Origin: DOZZ01 sp963792655
GTDB lineage: Bacteria; Acidobacteriota; Terriglobia; Bryobacterales; Bryobacteraceae
Assembly (NCBI GenBank): GCA_963792655.1
Contig: CAWBWU010000003.1
Location: 1,054,001-1,118,000 of the forward strand
Direction of reading: 5' to 3'
Length of the DNA stretch: 64,000 nt
Position numbers and translations under genes: made by a program. Below, in pieces: positions 27,021 to 37,161 of the stretch (within the stretch, counting starts at the first letter, position 1; each line of letters opens with the position of its first letter). The notes under the pieces are model-generated. The model ran no database searches, was not told the DNA's origin, and saw nothing but the letters and a program-made list of their open reading frames with translations.

Positions 27021-27749
27021 ATGTCCAAAATGCGCGTCAAAGTGCTGTTTTTCGGAGTTCTGAAGGACGTGACGGGCATTTCGAAAGACGTGCTGGACCT
27101 TCCGGAAAACGCGAGCCTACGGGATGCGTTCGAGGTGTATGCGCGCCGCTTTCCGCGCTTCGAACAGATGGCGTCGAGCATCGTCATCGCGCGCAATCAC
27201 GAGTTCTCGACCGGCGCGACCCCGGTGCACGATGGCGACGAGATCGCATTCATGCCGCCGGTCAGCGGGGGAGCGGAACCGGCTTCGATCACCACCGCCG
27301 ATGGCCATTACTACGCGATCACGCGCGAGCCGATCGATGCGCGGCAGTTGGAACAGCGTCTGCAACAGGCGCGCGACGGCGCAGTGATCACGTTCAGCGG
27401 CGTGGTTCGAGACAACACGAAAGGCCGCCAGACGTTGTACCTGGACTATGAAGGCTACGAGCAACTCGCGCTCAACACGATGCAGAAGATTGGGGCGCAG
27501 ATTGTGAGCGAGCGTGCGATCAGCCGCATCGGCATGGTGCACCGGCTGGGGCGTATGGAGATCGGCGAAGCAAGCGTGATGATCACGGTTGCGTCACCGC
27601 ATCGCAAAGCCGCATTCGATGCGGCGTTCGATGCCATCAACCGGCTGAAGCAGCAGGTCCCGATCTGGAAGAAGGAATACTTCGCGGACGGTGAAGTCTG
27701 GGTGGAAGGAGAGTGGTCCACCGATGCGCCTGTGGTTGCTGGCAGCTAG
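27021..27749 (+). CDS. MoaD-MoaE fusion, molybdopterin synthase
   Basis: 242 residues. MoaD-like ubiquitin fold (1-84) ends in PPVSGG, the sulfur-carrying di-glycine, but continues directly into MoaE (about 88-242), with TFSGVVRDNTKGRQ, YEGYEQLA, HRLGRMEIGE and the catalytic Lys region IWKKEYF. Converts precursor Z (cPMP) to molybdopterin. Start could also be ATG 27030. In the mycobacterial MoaX fusion the di-glycine is freed by cleavage, and the same would be needed here. The 3' end overlaps the VWA gene by 26 bases. Confidence 0.93.
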   Translation: MSKMRVKVLFFGVLKDVTGISKDVLDLPENASLRDAFEVYARRFPRFEQMASSIVIARNHEFSTGATPVHDGDEIAFMPPVSGGAEPASITTADGHYYAITREPIDARQLEQRLQQARDGAVITFSGVVRDNTKGRQTLYLDYEGYEQLALNTMQKIGAQIVSERAISRIGMVHRLGRMEIGEASVMITVASPHRKAAFDAAFDAINRLKQQVPIWKKEYFADGEVWVEGEWSTDAPVVAGS

Positions 27750-28702
27750 CGCGCTCGCCTTTTCTACCGGCGCCGCTGCGCAAGATGAGCCCACGCTGCG
27801 TGTGGACGTGCGGCTCGTGCACGTGATCGCAAGCGTGAAAGATCCATCAGGCCAGCCGGTCGGCAGCCTTCCCGCGAGTGAGTTCACGGTCGAAGACAAC
27901 GGCGTGCCGCAGAAGATAGCGGTCTTCGAGCGCAGCACCGGCCAGCCCTTGTCGGTCTCACTACTGGTGGACAACAGTGGATCGACCGCGAAAGATCTGC
28001 GCTACGAAGTCGAGTCCGTCGGGCGCTTCCTGCATGCATTGCTTGACGAAGGCGATAGTCGCGACGCCGTCGCACTCTACGGTTTCAACGATGAAGTGAC
28101 GCGCTTCAATGGCTTCACGCGCAACAGCAGCGCACTCACCCACAGCCTGCGCGGCATGCATGGCAGCGCCGGAACATCACTCTACGACGCTATCTATCTC
28201 GCCGCCGGTGAGATGCAGGAGCGCGAGGGACGCCGCGTGATGTTGATCATCACCGATGGCGGCGACACAACCAGCCGCAAAGATTACCAGGCCGCGCTCG
28301 CTGCAGCACAGCGCAACGACATCGTGCTCTATTCAATCCTGGTAGTGCCGATCTTGAACGATGCGGGCCGCAACACCGGTGGTGAAAATGCACTCACGAC
28401 ACTTGGCGGCAAGCACCGGCGGACACGTGTTTGCACCATCGCTCGGCGCCATGCTCGATCAGGCTTTCAGTGACATTCTGCGCGACCTGCGCACGCAATA
28501 CTACATCGGCTTTTATCCTCAGAACGTGCCACCCACGCGCGACCGTTTTCATCGTTTGCGGTTGAGTGTGTCGCGTCCTGAATTGCGCATCTCCGCGCGT
28601 ACTGGCTACTATGGGGAAGCGGACCCTTCCGCTCCCGCGGCCGGTGATAGCGTCTCGGTGGTGCCGCGCAAAACACCTCGGAAAGAACGAGCTCAGGATT
28701 AG
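27724..28702 (+). CDS. Secreted VWFA-domain protein of acidobacterial type (one frameshift)
   Basis: Extra G at about 28406; corrected length 325 residues. Signal peptide MRLWLLAASALAFSTGAAA, then an N-terminal strand segment (RLVHVIASVKDPSGQPV) and a von Willebrand A domain with metal-ion site DNSGS (83-87) and TSLYDAIYLA. C-terminal RTQYYIGFYPQN is typical of the VWFA-related proteins expanded in Acidobacteria. Function unknown, presumably adhesion or protein binding outside the cytoplasm. Confidence 0.88.
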
Positions 28703-28704
28703 TC

Positions 28705-28941
28705 ATGTCGCATTCCAAGTCGGGAGCCAAAGCGCCTGAACAGACGTTCGAAGAGATCAAGTACCTGAAGCACCTGATCGAATCGCAGACGCCCGTCACT
28801 GTAAAGCTCAGCAACAACGAGACGGTGAGCGGCATCGTCGAATACTACGACCAGGGTTTCATCCGCATCACACGCGAAGGCCTGCCCAACCTGTTCATCT
28901 TCAAGCACGACATCAAGTACATGATCGAAGGCCGGGTCTAA
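28705..28941 (+). CDS. hfq: Hfq-like Sm RNA chaperone
   Basis: 78 residues. Sm1 region TPVTVKLSNNETVSGIVEYYD and Sm2 region FIFKHDIKYMIEG; the usual Hfq YKHAIS is replaced by FKHDIK, as in several divergent Hfqs. The ring-forming protein binds sRNA and mRNA. Starts 3 bases after the VWA gene and 9 bases before suhB, so it is inside a long operon rather than next to miaA or hflX as in proteobacteria. Confidence 0.8.
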   Translation: MSHSKSGAKAPEQTFEEIKYLKHLIESQTPVTVKLSNNETVSGIVEYYDQGFIRITREGLPNLFIFKHDIKYMIEGRV

Positions 28942-28949
28942 CCGAGCGC

Positions 28950-29768
28950 ATGGCTACGTTTCTCGAAAACGCGACACAGATCGCGGAAGAAGCTGGAGCG
29001 CTGCTGATGCGCTTCTACCAGGACCGGATCGGGTTCGAGTTGAAGGGCGACTTCGATCTGGTGACCGCTGCCGACCGTGCCTCGGAGCAGCTCATTGTCT
29101 CGCGGCTGTCCGCGCTTTATCCCGACCACTCCATTGAGGCAGAAGAGGGAGGCGGCCACGATTCATCGTCCGGCTACCGGTGGTATGTCGATCCGCTCGA
29201 TGGCACCACGAACTTTGCCCACGGTTTCCCGATTTTCAATGTGACGCTGGGGCTTGAGCGCGAGGGCGAGATGATCGCCGGCGTGATCCTCGATCCCGTG
29301 CATCGCGAGTTGTTTACGGCGGAGGCGGGGGGCGGCGCGTTCTTGAATGGCCGGAGGATCCGCGTTTCGACGGTGAAGACGCTCGATGCCACGCTGGTCG
29401 CCACGGGATTTCCGAGCCGACGCCGCGAACAGAACGTCAATATTCACTTCTATCACCAGATGGCCATGACCAATCACGGCGTGCGGCGCTGCGGCGCTGC
29501 GGCGCTCGATCTGGCGAACGTCGCATGTGGCCGTCTCGATGCGTTCTGGGAGTTTGGCTTGAACGCGTGGGACATGGCCGCCGGAGTTCTGCTGGTCAAT
29601 GAGGCTGGTGGCAAGTGCACCGAAATGCGCGGCGGACGGCACACCATGCGCAGCCCGCACCTGCTCGCCTCGAACGGTTTGATCCACAACGAAGCCCTCG
29701 CGCTTTTCGACGAAATCTTCCGCGCTCAGTTCCGCCATCCGATGCCCGCCATCACACCGGCCGCGTAA
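28950..29768 (+). CDS. suhB: Inositol monophosphatase family phosphatase (SuhB-like)
   Basis: 272 residues with the Mg-binding motif DPLDGTTNFAHG (81-92), the upstream Glu in EAEEGG (65-69), and the second motif WDMAAGVLLVNEAGG. Hydrolyses inositol-1-phosphate or related phosphomonoesters; SuhB homologs also affect rRNA transcription. Standard length. Confidence 0.9.
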   Translation: MATFLENATQIAEEAGALLMRFYQDRIGFELKGDFDLVTAADRASEQLIVSRLSALYPDHSIEAEEGGGHDSSSGYRWYVDPLDGTTNFAHGFPIFNVTLGLEREGEMIAGVILDPVHRELFTAEAGGGAFLNGRRIRVSTVKTLDATLVATGFPSRRREQNVNIHFYHQMAMTNHGVRRCGAAALDLANVACGRLDAFWEFGLNAWDMAAGVLLVNEAGGKCTEMRGGRHTMRSPHLLASNGLIHNEALALFDEIFRAQFRHPMPAITPAA

Positions 29769-29843
29769 GTCCCAAAACAGACCTAACTGCTTTTCTTTCC
29801 TTTGCTTTCGCACGTCTGTGCTATGCTAGCGTTCGTCCCTAAC

Positions 29844-31153
29844 ATGCGAACTGTCGATCTGATCATCCGCAAGCGGAGCGGTGAAGAACTCAACTCTGAG
29901 GATCTCTCGCACCTCATGAACGCCTACACCAGCGGTGAGATCCCCGATTATCAAATGTCGGCATTTCTGATGGCCGTGTTCTTCGCCGGGATGACGGATC
30001 GTGAAGTGAGCGCGTTCACCGACAGCATGATCAAGTCGGGCGAGTCGATCGATCTTTCGGATATTCCGGGCGTTAAGGTCGACAAACACTCCACGGGTGG
30101 CGTGGGCGACAAAACCAGCCTGATCAGTGCTCCGATCGCAGCAGCCGCGGGCGTAATTGTGCCGATGATGTCGGGCCGCGCGCTCGGTCATACGGGCGGG
30201 ACGCTGGACAAACTGGAGTCGATCCCCGGTTTCCGCACGCAGATGTCGCAGGACGAAATGAAAGCGCAGTTGCGCGCGCTCGGGCTGGCTTTCATCGGTC
30301 AGAGCGATGAAGTTGCTCCTGCGGACAAGAAGACTGTACGCGCTGCGCGATGTGACCGGGACCGTGGAATCGATCCCGCTGATTTCGGCTTCGATCATGT
30401 CGAAAAAGATGGCCGAGGGCGTGGACGCACTGGTGCTCGATGTGAAGGTCGGCACCGGCGCGTTCATGAAGAAGCAGGTCGACGCGCGCCGGCTGGCGCA
30501 GATGATGGTGGGCATTGGCCGCCGCATCGACAAACGCGTGCAGGCGTTGATCACCGACATGAATCAGCCGCTTGGTTATGCGATCGGCAACGCGCTCGAA
30601 GTGATGGAAGTATCGCAGACACTGCAGAACGCCGGGTCCAGAGGATCTTCGCAAGCTCTCGCTTGAACTTGCCGCGCGCATGATCTTCCTCGGCGAAGAT
30701 TACGCCGACGCTCGAAGAGGCGCGCACGCTTGCCGAAACCAAGCTGGCCGATGGTTCGGCATATCGCAAGTTCACGCGAAGTAGTGAAAGCGCAGGGCGG
30801 CAATCCGCAAGTCGCTCGAGAAGTTCGAAATGCTTCCGAATGCGACCGGCATGCGCGAGATCACCACGCCACGCGCCGGATACGTCAGCGCCATCCACGC
30901 CGAAGACATCGGCCACGCTTGCACATTGATCGGCGCGGGCCGGGACAAGAAAGAAGACAACATCGATCACGCGGTCGGCGTGATTCTGGAAGTGAAGATC
31001 GGCGAGAAGGTGGATGCCGGCGCAGTCCTCTGCCGTCTCTACTACACGCAGGAAGAATCGCTCGAAGAAGCGGCCGAACTGGTGGAAGACGCATTCCGCA
31101 TCTCCGGCACGAAGCCGGAGCAGCGCGAGTTGATTCTCGAAGTCGTCGGCTAG
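29844..31153 (+). CDS. pdp: Pyrimidine-nucleoside phosphorylase (five extra bases)
   Basis: Single extra bases at about 30331, 30633, 30708, 30773 and 30816; with them removed, 434 residues, the normal family length. Motifs: signature region SGRALGHTGGTLDKLESIPG, phosphate-binding KHSTGGVGDKTSL, and the C-terminal PYNP domain (TPRAGYVSAI, DAGAVLCRLY). Cleaves thymidine/uridine to base and sugar-1-phosphate. First of five consecutive nucleoside-salvage genes. Confidence 0.92.
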
Positions 31154-31156
31154 GCG

Positions 31157-32378
31157 GTGGGCCGCTACACCGGGTTTCTCGGTTTAGCTGTTCTGCTGGC
31201 GGTTGCGTGGCTTTTCTCAGCGCATAAAAGATCAATCAGGCTGCGCGTGATCCTGTGGGGCGTCGGCCTCCAGTTCGCGTTCGCGTTGCTGGTGTTGAAG
31301 ACCGGCGTCGGCAAATTTCCAGGCGGCGAGCAGGGCGTGACCGCGATGCTCGGCTACGCTTCGTGTCGGCAGCAAGTTTGTGTTCGGCAACCTGGGCACG
31401 TCTGCAGGTTCGGGCGTGGTCTACTTCGCGTTCCAGGTGCTGCCCATCGTTATCTTCATCGCGTCGCTGTTTTCGATTCTGTACTACCTGGGCGTGATGC
31501 AAGTGGTGGTGAAAGCCATGGCGATTGTGATGCAGCGCGTGATGGGCGCCAGCGGGGCCGAGTCGCTCAACGTTGCCGCCAGCATCTTCATGGGGCAGAC
31601 GGAAGCGCCCCTGACCATCCGTCCTTTCCTTCCGCGGCTCACGCAAACCGAACTCTTCACCATCATGGTGAGCGGCATGGCGCATGTGTCGGGCGCGGTG
31701 ATGGCGGCGTACGTGAGCTTGGCGCACGTGAAGATCGAGCACCTGCTGACTGCGGTGATCATGACTGCGCCCGCGACGATCATGCTGGCCAAGATTTTCT
31801 ATCCCGAAGTGGATCAGCCCGCAACCGCGGGCCGCGTGGATGTTCATATCGAGAAGAACGCAGTCAACGTGATCGACGCGGCGGCGCACGGCGCGGGTGA
31901 CGGCTTGCATCTGGCGCTGAACATCGGCGCCATGCTGATCGCGTTTCTGGCGCTGATCGCGATGGTGAACGGCCTGTTTCGCTTTCTGCACGGCCTGCCG
32001 TACATGGGCTGGTTCCCCGACTCGATGCAGCAGATTTTCGGCGTGATCTTCGCGCCGGTGGCGTGGCTGCTGGGCGTGGCCTGGAATGATTGCGCATCGA
32101 TCGGCAGTCTGCTCGGCACGCGGCTGGTGATGAATGAATTTATTGCGTTCGGCGATCTGGGCAAGATGCAAGACCAGCTCGATCCGAGGTCGTTCGCGAT
32201 TGCGACTTACGCGTTGTGCGGCTTTGCGAATCTGAGTTCCATTGCGATTCAGATCGGCGGCATCGGCGCGCTGGCCCCCAGCCGGAAACCCGATCTGGCG
32301 CGGCTGGGTTTGAAAGCGGTCGCGGCCGGAACGATGGCGAACTTCATGTCCGCTTGCATCGCAGGAATGCTGTTGTGA
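31157..32378 (+). CDS. nupC: Concentrative nucleoside transporter, NupC family (one frameshift)
   Basis: GTG start 3 bases after pdp; extra base near 31366; corrected 406 residues. Multiple membrane segments and the CNT signatures GQTEAPL, NEFIAFGDL and CGFANLSSIAIQIGGIG, which form the substrate and Na+/H+ sites. Brings nucleosides in for the enzymes around it. Confidence 0.93.
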
Positions 32379-33173
32379 TCGACGAAGCTGCCGCCTACGT
32401 TCGCAGCGCAGACGAATCTGCAGCCGAGCGTCGGCGTAGTGCTTGGGCAGCGGACTCGGCGCGTTTGCAAACGAACTCGACCAGCCGATCGAGATTCCTT
32501 ACGAAGCAATTCCCGGATGGCCCAAGCCGACTGCGGTGGGTCATGCAGGCAAATTGGTGATCGGGAAGATCGGGCGATCGCCGACTGCGGTGCTGGCCGG
32601 GCGCATTCACCTCTACGAAGGCTATTCCGCGAAGCGCGTGACCATCGGCGTGCAGTTGCTGCATGCGCTTGGCGTGCGCTCTTTGATTCTGACGAACGCC
32701 GCCGGCGGCATCGGCAGCGCCCTCACGCAAGGCAGCCTGGTGCTCATCAGCGATCACATCAACCTGCAGGGCGACAACCCGCTGGTGTTTCCTGAATCGG
32801 GCTTTCCTGATATGACCGAGGTGTACTCGCCGCGGTTGCGTGATATCGCGGCGAGCGTGGCGCGAGAAATCGGTATCGATCTCCCGCAAGGCGTGTACGC
32901 GGCGCTTGCGCGGACCGAGTTACGAAACGCCTGCGGAGATTCGTTATTTGCGCGCGATCGGTGCGGATCTTGTCGGGATGTCGACCGTGCCGGAGGCAAT
33001 CATGGCGAACGCGCTCGGCATGCAAACACTCGGCATCTCCTGCGTGACCAACCTCGCTGCGGGACTTCGGGAAAGAAGCTGAACCACACCGAAGTGATCG
33101 AAACGGGCAACCGTGTGCGCGGCACGCTGGTGCGAACTGTTGAAGCTGTTGGTCCCACAGGCTGGCGCCATGA
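32375..33173 (+). CDS. Purine-nucleoside phosphorylase (about seven extra bases)
   Basis: GTG start overlaps the nupC TGA (GTGA). Pieces read as VIDEAAAYVRSQTNLQPSVG, GVVLGSGLGAFANELD, AGRIHLYEGYS, LTNAAGGIG, GPSYETPAEIRYLRAIGADL, GMSTVPEA and KKLNHTEVIETG. Extra bases at about 32405, 32450, 32908, 33065, 33074, 33125 and 33158; corrected about 263 residues. It appears to end at TGA 33171-33173, overlapping the cdd start by ATGA. Cleaves purine nucleosides with phosphate. Confidence 0.88.
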
Positions 33174-33556
33174 CCGATCCATTGATTGAAGCGGCCAAGG
33201 TCGTTCGCACACGCGCGCATGCGCCCTACTCGAAGTTCCAGGTGGGCGCGGCTCTCGAAGACGAAGCGGGCCGCGTGTTCACCGGCTGCAATGTGGAGAA
33301 CGCAACGTACGGGTTGACCATCTGCGCGGAACGCGCGGCAGTGTTCAAGGCCATTTCCGAAGGCGCGGGCAAGCTTACGCGCATCGCGATTGTGGCGGAC
33401 ACCGGCACACTCACTCCCCCATGCGGCGCGTGCCGTCAGATCCTTTGGGAGTTTTGCGGCGACATCCCCATTGTGCTCGCCAACCTGCAAGGGGTGAGCA
33501 AGACCTACCAGCTTGCTAAGCTGTTGCCTCATGCGTTCGATGCTTCGTTTCTGTAG
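33170..33556 (+). CDS. cdd: Cytidine deaminase
   Basis: 128 residues. Zinc site CAERAA (Cys52, catalytic Glu54) and PCGACRQ (Cys85, Cys88), as in homotetrameric deaminases. Converts cytidine/deoxycytidine to uridine/deoxyuridine, feeding the pdp enzyme. Intact frame. Overlaps the amidohydrolase start by 26 bases. Confidence 0.95.
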   Translation: MTDPLIEAAKVVRTRAHAPYSKFQVGAALEDEAGRVFTGCNVENATYGLTICAERAAVFKAISEGAGKLTRIAIVADTGTLTPPCGACRQILWEFCGDIPIVLANLQGVSKTYQLAKLLPHAFDASFL

Positions 33557-34909
33557 CCTGCTGCTGTTTGCGCTGAGCGCGTTCGCCGCGCGAGCCGGCA
33601 GACTGGATCATCACGGCGCATTACGTGGTGCCCATGGATGCATCTCTGCGCGTGATCGAAAACGGCGCGGTTGCGGTCAAGGGACAGCGCGTGTTGGCCG
33701 TCGGCACGCGTGCCGAGATCGACGCGCGATTCCACGCAACGTCACGGCTCGATCGCGGCGAAGCCATCATCACGCCGGGGCTGATCAACACTCACACGCA
33801 TGCAGCCATGTCGCTGTTCCGCGGCATCGCCAACGACGTCAAGCTGCAGGACTGGCTCAACAATTTCATCTTCCCCGCGGAATCGAAGTTCGTCTCGCGC
33901 GAGTTTGTACGCGCCGGGAACGCAGCTTGCCTGCCTGGAGATGATGCTTTCGGGAACGACGACGTTCACCGACATGTACTACTTCGAAGCAGACGTCGCG
34001 GCGGCAACGAAAGCCGCAGGCATGCGCGGCGTGTTGGGCGAGACCATCATTCGTTTCCCCGTAGCCGATGCGAAAACACCAGCAGACAGCCTGCGCTATG
34101 CCGAGCAGTTCATCCAGCAGTATCAGCATGACGAGCTGATTGTTCCGGCCGTTGCGCCGCATGCGCTCTACACCAATACGGATGAAGATCTGAAGGCCGC
34201 GCGCGCTCTTGCGAACCACTATCAAGTGCCGCTGCTCATCCATCTATCAGAAACAAAAACCGAAAACACGGACATCCAAACTGCGCGCCACATGAGCCCA
34301 ACCGCAGTCCTCGATTCGCTCGGTGTTCTCAATGGCCGTACGGTAGCCGCGCATGGAGTGTGGCTCGACGATGCCGATCTTGAAATTGTCAAGCGTCACA
34401 ACACCGGTCTCGCACACTGCCCTTCGAGCAACATGATGCTCGCAAGCGGCGCCGCTTCCGTAACCAAATGGCTCGCGGCAGGCGTCAACGCGGGCGTCGG
34501 CACAGATGGCCCCGCGGGCAGCAACAACGATTTCGACCTGATGGAAGACATCGACCTCGCCGCGAAGCTACAGAAGCTTTCGACCAACGACCCGACCGCT
34601 TTGCCTGCGAAGCAAGCATTCAGCATGGCGACGATCGGCGGCGCGCGCGTACTCGGTCTAGAAAAAGAGATTGGCTCACTCGAACCCGGCAAGCTCGCGG
34701 ACTTGATTACCATTTCGTTGACGCAACCGAATGCCGCACCGCTCTACGATGTCTACGCGCAACTGGTTTACGCGCTAAAAGGCTCAGACGTACGCGACGT
34801 AATGGTGAATGGCCGCTGGATCGTGCGTGAACGCCGTTCGCTGACGCTCGATCAGGCGACAATCATGAGGCAGGCAAGGCAGTGGGGCGAGAAGATCAAA
34901 TTGAAGTAG
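33531..34909 (+). CDS. Exported amidohydrolase of the SAH/MTA-deaminase (TrzA/MtaD) group (two frameshifts)
   Basis: Extra bases at about 33598 and 33921; corrected about 458 residues. Start ATG 33531 or 33540 in the same frame. An N-terminal signal-like stretch (FCSLLLFALSAFAARA) is unusual for this normally cytoplasmic family. Metal site NTHTHAAMS, then APHALYTNT, HLSETKTEN, HGVWLDDADL and GTDGPAGSNNDFD. Deaminates S-adenosylhomocysteine, methylthioadenosine or adenosine-like compounds, which suits the salvage operon. It could instead act on a periplasmic substrate. Confidence 0.85.
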
Positions 34910-34916
34910 CGGCCGT

Positions 34917-36242
34917 ATGAGCCTCTTCGACAACACGCCTCCGTCTTCTCCGCGCCGGGACGCACTTCGCCCGCTCGCAGATCGCATGCGCCCGGAGCGC
35001 CTCGAAGACTTCGTCGGACAGGAACACATCCTCGGACCCGGCAAGCCCTTGCGGCGCCAGATCGAGAGCGATCGTGTGAGTTCGATCATCCTCTGGGGAC
35101 CGCCCGGTGTGGGCAAGACGACCCTTGCGCGTCTGATCGCTCATCAGACCAAAGCCGAGTTTCTGCCGTTCAGCGCGGTAATGAGCGGCATCAAAGAAAT
35201 CAAAGCGGTGATGGCGGATGCGGAGCGCTTTGCGCGCATGGGCCGCCGCACGATTCTGTTCATCGATGAGATTCACCGGTTCAATCGCGCACAGCAGGAT
35301 GCTTTTCTGCCGTATGTCGAACGCGGCGATATCGTGCTCATTGGCGCGACCACGGAGAATCCCTCGTTCGAAGTGAATGCCGCACTGCTCTCGCGATCAA
35401 AAGTCTTCGCGTTGCGTGCATTGACGTCGGACGAGATTATGACCATGCTGCGGCGCGCGCTTGAAGATCGCGAACACGGCCTCGGTCACCTTGAGCTCAC
35501 GGTGCCCGACGAGTTGCTCGAGCAAATTGCCATTGCATCGAACGGTGACGGGCGCGCAGCTTACAACACGCTCGAAGCCGCTGCCAGCGCATCCAGTGAC
35601 GGGGTGCTGCCGGAGCGCGCCGTGGAAGATGCGATTCAGCGGAAGGTGCTGCTCTACGACAAGTCAGGCGAAGAGCATTACAACCTGATTTCAGCGCTGC
35701 ACAAGTCTGTGCGATCCAGCGATCCCGACGCAGCTCTCTATTGGCTGGCGCGCATGATGGAAGCCGGAGAAGACCGCATGTACCTGGCGCGGCGGCTGGT
35801 GCGCATGGCGATTGAAGACATCGGCCTGGCAGACCCACGGGCCATGGAACAAGCCATCGCGGCGCAGCAGACCATGCATTTTCTGGGGATGCCGGAAGGC
35901 GATCTGGCACTCGCGCAGTTAGCGATTTATCTTTCGCTCGCGCCGAAATCCGATGCGGCCTACCGCGCGTTGAGCGCCGCACAGGAAGCGGTCAACAATG
36001 CGCCCGCCGAGCCGGTTCCCATGCAGCTACGCAATGCGCCGACCGGAGCGATGAAGCAGTGGGGGTATGGCGCAGGCTACCAGCACGCGCATAAATTCGA
36101 GGATGCCTTACCCGACATGGAGTGTCTACCGGAGTCGCTCCAGGGCAGCGAATTTTATCACCCGACCGAACGCGGCGCAGAACAGCGGCTTGCCCAACGG
36201 CTTGCGGAGATTCGCGAAGCGCGATCCCGCAAGCAGAGTTGA
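34917..36242 (+). CDS. rarA: RarA (MgsA), replication-associated recombination ATPase
   Basis: 441 residues. Walker A GPPGVGKTT (61-69), Walker B ILFIDEIHRFN, sensor 1 GATTENPSFEVN, and the C-terminal tetramerisation part (RLVRMAIEDIGLADPRA, KQWGYGAGYQHAHKFEDA). Acts at stalled forks. 8 bases after the amidohydrolase, last gene of the plus-strand run. Confidence 0.95.
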   Translation: MSLFDNTPPSSPRRDALRPLADRMRPERLEDFVGQEHILGPGKPLRRQIESDRVSSIILWGPPGVGKTTLARLIAHQTKAEFLPFSAVMSGIKEIKAVMADAERFARMGRRTILFIDEIHRFNRAQQDAFLPYVERGDIVLIGATTENPSFEVNAALLSRSKVFALRALTSDEIMTMLRRALEDREHGLGHLELTVPDELLEQIAIASNGDGRAAYNTLEAAASASSDGVLPERAVEDAIQRKVLLYDKSGEEHYNLISALHKSVRSSDPDAALYWLARMMEAGEDRMYLARRLVRMAIEDIGLADPRAMEQAIAAQQTMHFLGMPEGDLALAQLAIYLSLAPKSDAAYRALSAAQEAVNNAPAEPVPMQLRNAPTGAMKQWGYGAGYQHAHKFEDALPDMECLPESLQGSEFYHPTERGAEQRLAQRLAEIREARSRKQS

Positions 36243-36254
36243 AAAGGCGCGGAG

Positions 36255-36632
36255 TTACTTGTTGAGTTTCAGGTTGATGACGGCTTGCTTGTCGGTGTTG
36301 AACGAGCTGAGCGTTTTGGTGCCGCTCGCCGCCTCTTTCGACTCCGCGTGCAGTTCGAAATCGACATCGGAGCTGAGGCCCTGAAAGTAATACTGCCCCT
36401 GATCTTTGGTGATGAACGAACGAATCTGTAGTGTCTTCGTGTTCTTCAACTGCACCACGGCCCCGTTCACCGCGTTGCCGCTGGAATCCGACACCGTACC
36501 GCTTACGGAGCGCACGGACTGCTCGCCCTTCTTTTGCGCCAGCAACGCCTGAGGGGCGACAGCGGAAACAGTGAGGGCAACGAGCGGCAACAGCCACGCG
36601 GCCATGCTCACAACGGCAAATCGGCGAATCAT
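36255..36632 (-). CDS. Small secreted protein with carboxypeptidase-regulatory-like (Ig-type) fold
   Basis: 125 residues from ATG 36632, with AGGAG about 11 bases upstream. Signal peptide (MIRRFAVVSMAAWLLPLVAL...), then SVSGTVSDSSGNAVNGAVVQ, the opening of a CarboxypepD_reg-like beta sandwich, and a conserved GQYYFQGLSSDVDFEL. Such single-domain proteins are numerous in Acidobacteria, often as N-terminal modules of TonB receptors; here it stands alone. Confidence 0.8.
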   Translation of the reverse strand: MIRRFAVVSMAAWLLPLVALTVSAVAPQALLAQKKGEQSVRSVSGTVSDSSGNAVNGAVVQLKNTKTLQIRSFITKDQGQYYFQGLSSDVDFELHAESKEAASGTKTLSSFNTDKQAVINLKLNK

Positions 36633-36685
36633 TCTGTTTGACACTCCTGCAGTTTGGATGCTGCGGAGCGCTGGCCGGTTGCCGC

Positions 36686-36928
36686 TTACTGCCATTCGTC
36701 CCCGGCTTCCTCGTCCTTTTCCTCTTCTTCTTCGAATTCTTCGTCTTCTTCGTCGTCGTCTTCGTCCTCGTCCTCTTCGTCGACGTCGTCAGCCGATTCG
36801 AGTTCGAGCGGATTCTTCCCGAGTACTTTCACGCTTGCGCCGCATTCGTCGCAACTGAGGACATCGCCTTCGTCGATATCTTCTTCTTCGATGTCGATAG
36901 CGCCATCACATTCGGGGCACGTCACCAT
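36686..36928 (-). CDS. LysW-like zinc-ribbon protein with a poly-acidic tail
   Basis: 80 residues from ATG 36928 with GGAG 9 bases upstream. CPECDGAIDIEEEDIDEGD (Cys4, Cys7) and CDECGASVKVLG (Cys26, Cys29) plus NPLELE match LysW, the amino-group carrier of lysine/arginine synthesis. LysW ends in EDWGE, whose C-terminal Glu carries the intermediate; here a run of about 30 Asp/Glu ends in DEWQ. No lysX/argX or other pathway genes are in the window. It may bind DNA or a protein instead. 50% of the tail is Glu. Confidence 0.75.
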   Translation of the reverse strand: MVTCPECDGAIDIEEEDIDEGDVLSCDECGASVKVLGKNPLELESADDVDEEDEDEDDDEEDEEFEEEEEKDEEAGDEWQ

Positions 36929-37115
36929 GTCAAAATCTCCTTCGATCCTACTTACGTTATACGACCTGCGGCGCTCTGCCGACAAGGTTAACTGGTGCTT
37001 AGCAGTAATGATGCCTTAGCGCGGGAGCTTCGAAAAAATCTTGTGGGGAGCGGCACATTCAGAGGCGCGACTGGATGGAGCGTAGAGCCGAGAGCTCACG
37101 CATTCCGAATCGCCT

Positions 37116-37144
37116 CCCGGCCGTCGTGTTCAGCGACGGCCGGG
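37116..37144 (-). terminator. Probable recA terminator hairpin
   Basis: Perfect 11-bp stem CCCGGCCGTCG / CGACGGCCGGG with a 7-base loop, 18 bases beyond the recA stop. No T-run follows. Confidence 0.65.
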
Positions 37145-37161
37145 GTAAACGGGAGAACTCG

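Noticed and set aside
29844..33173. Programmed frameshifting in the nucleoside genes
   Set aside because: Too many breaks, no slippery heptamers at the sites, and the same kind of break in unrelated genes.
36654..37019. Ser-rich plus-strand frame at the recA side
   Set aside because: It is the complement of the Asp/Glu codons of the LysW-like gene.
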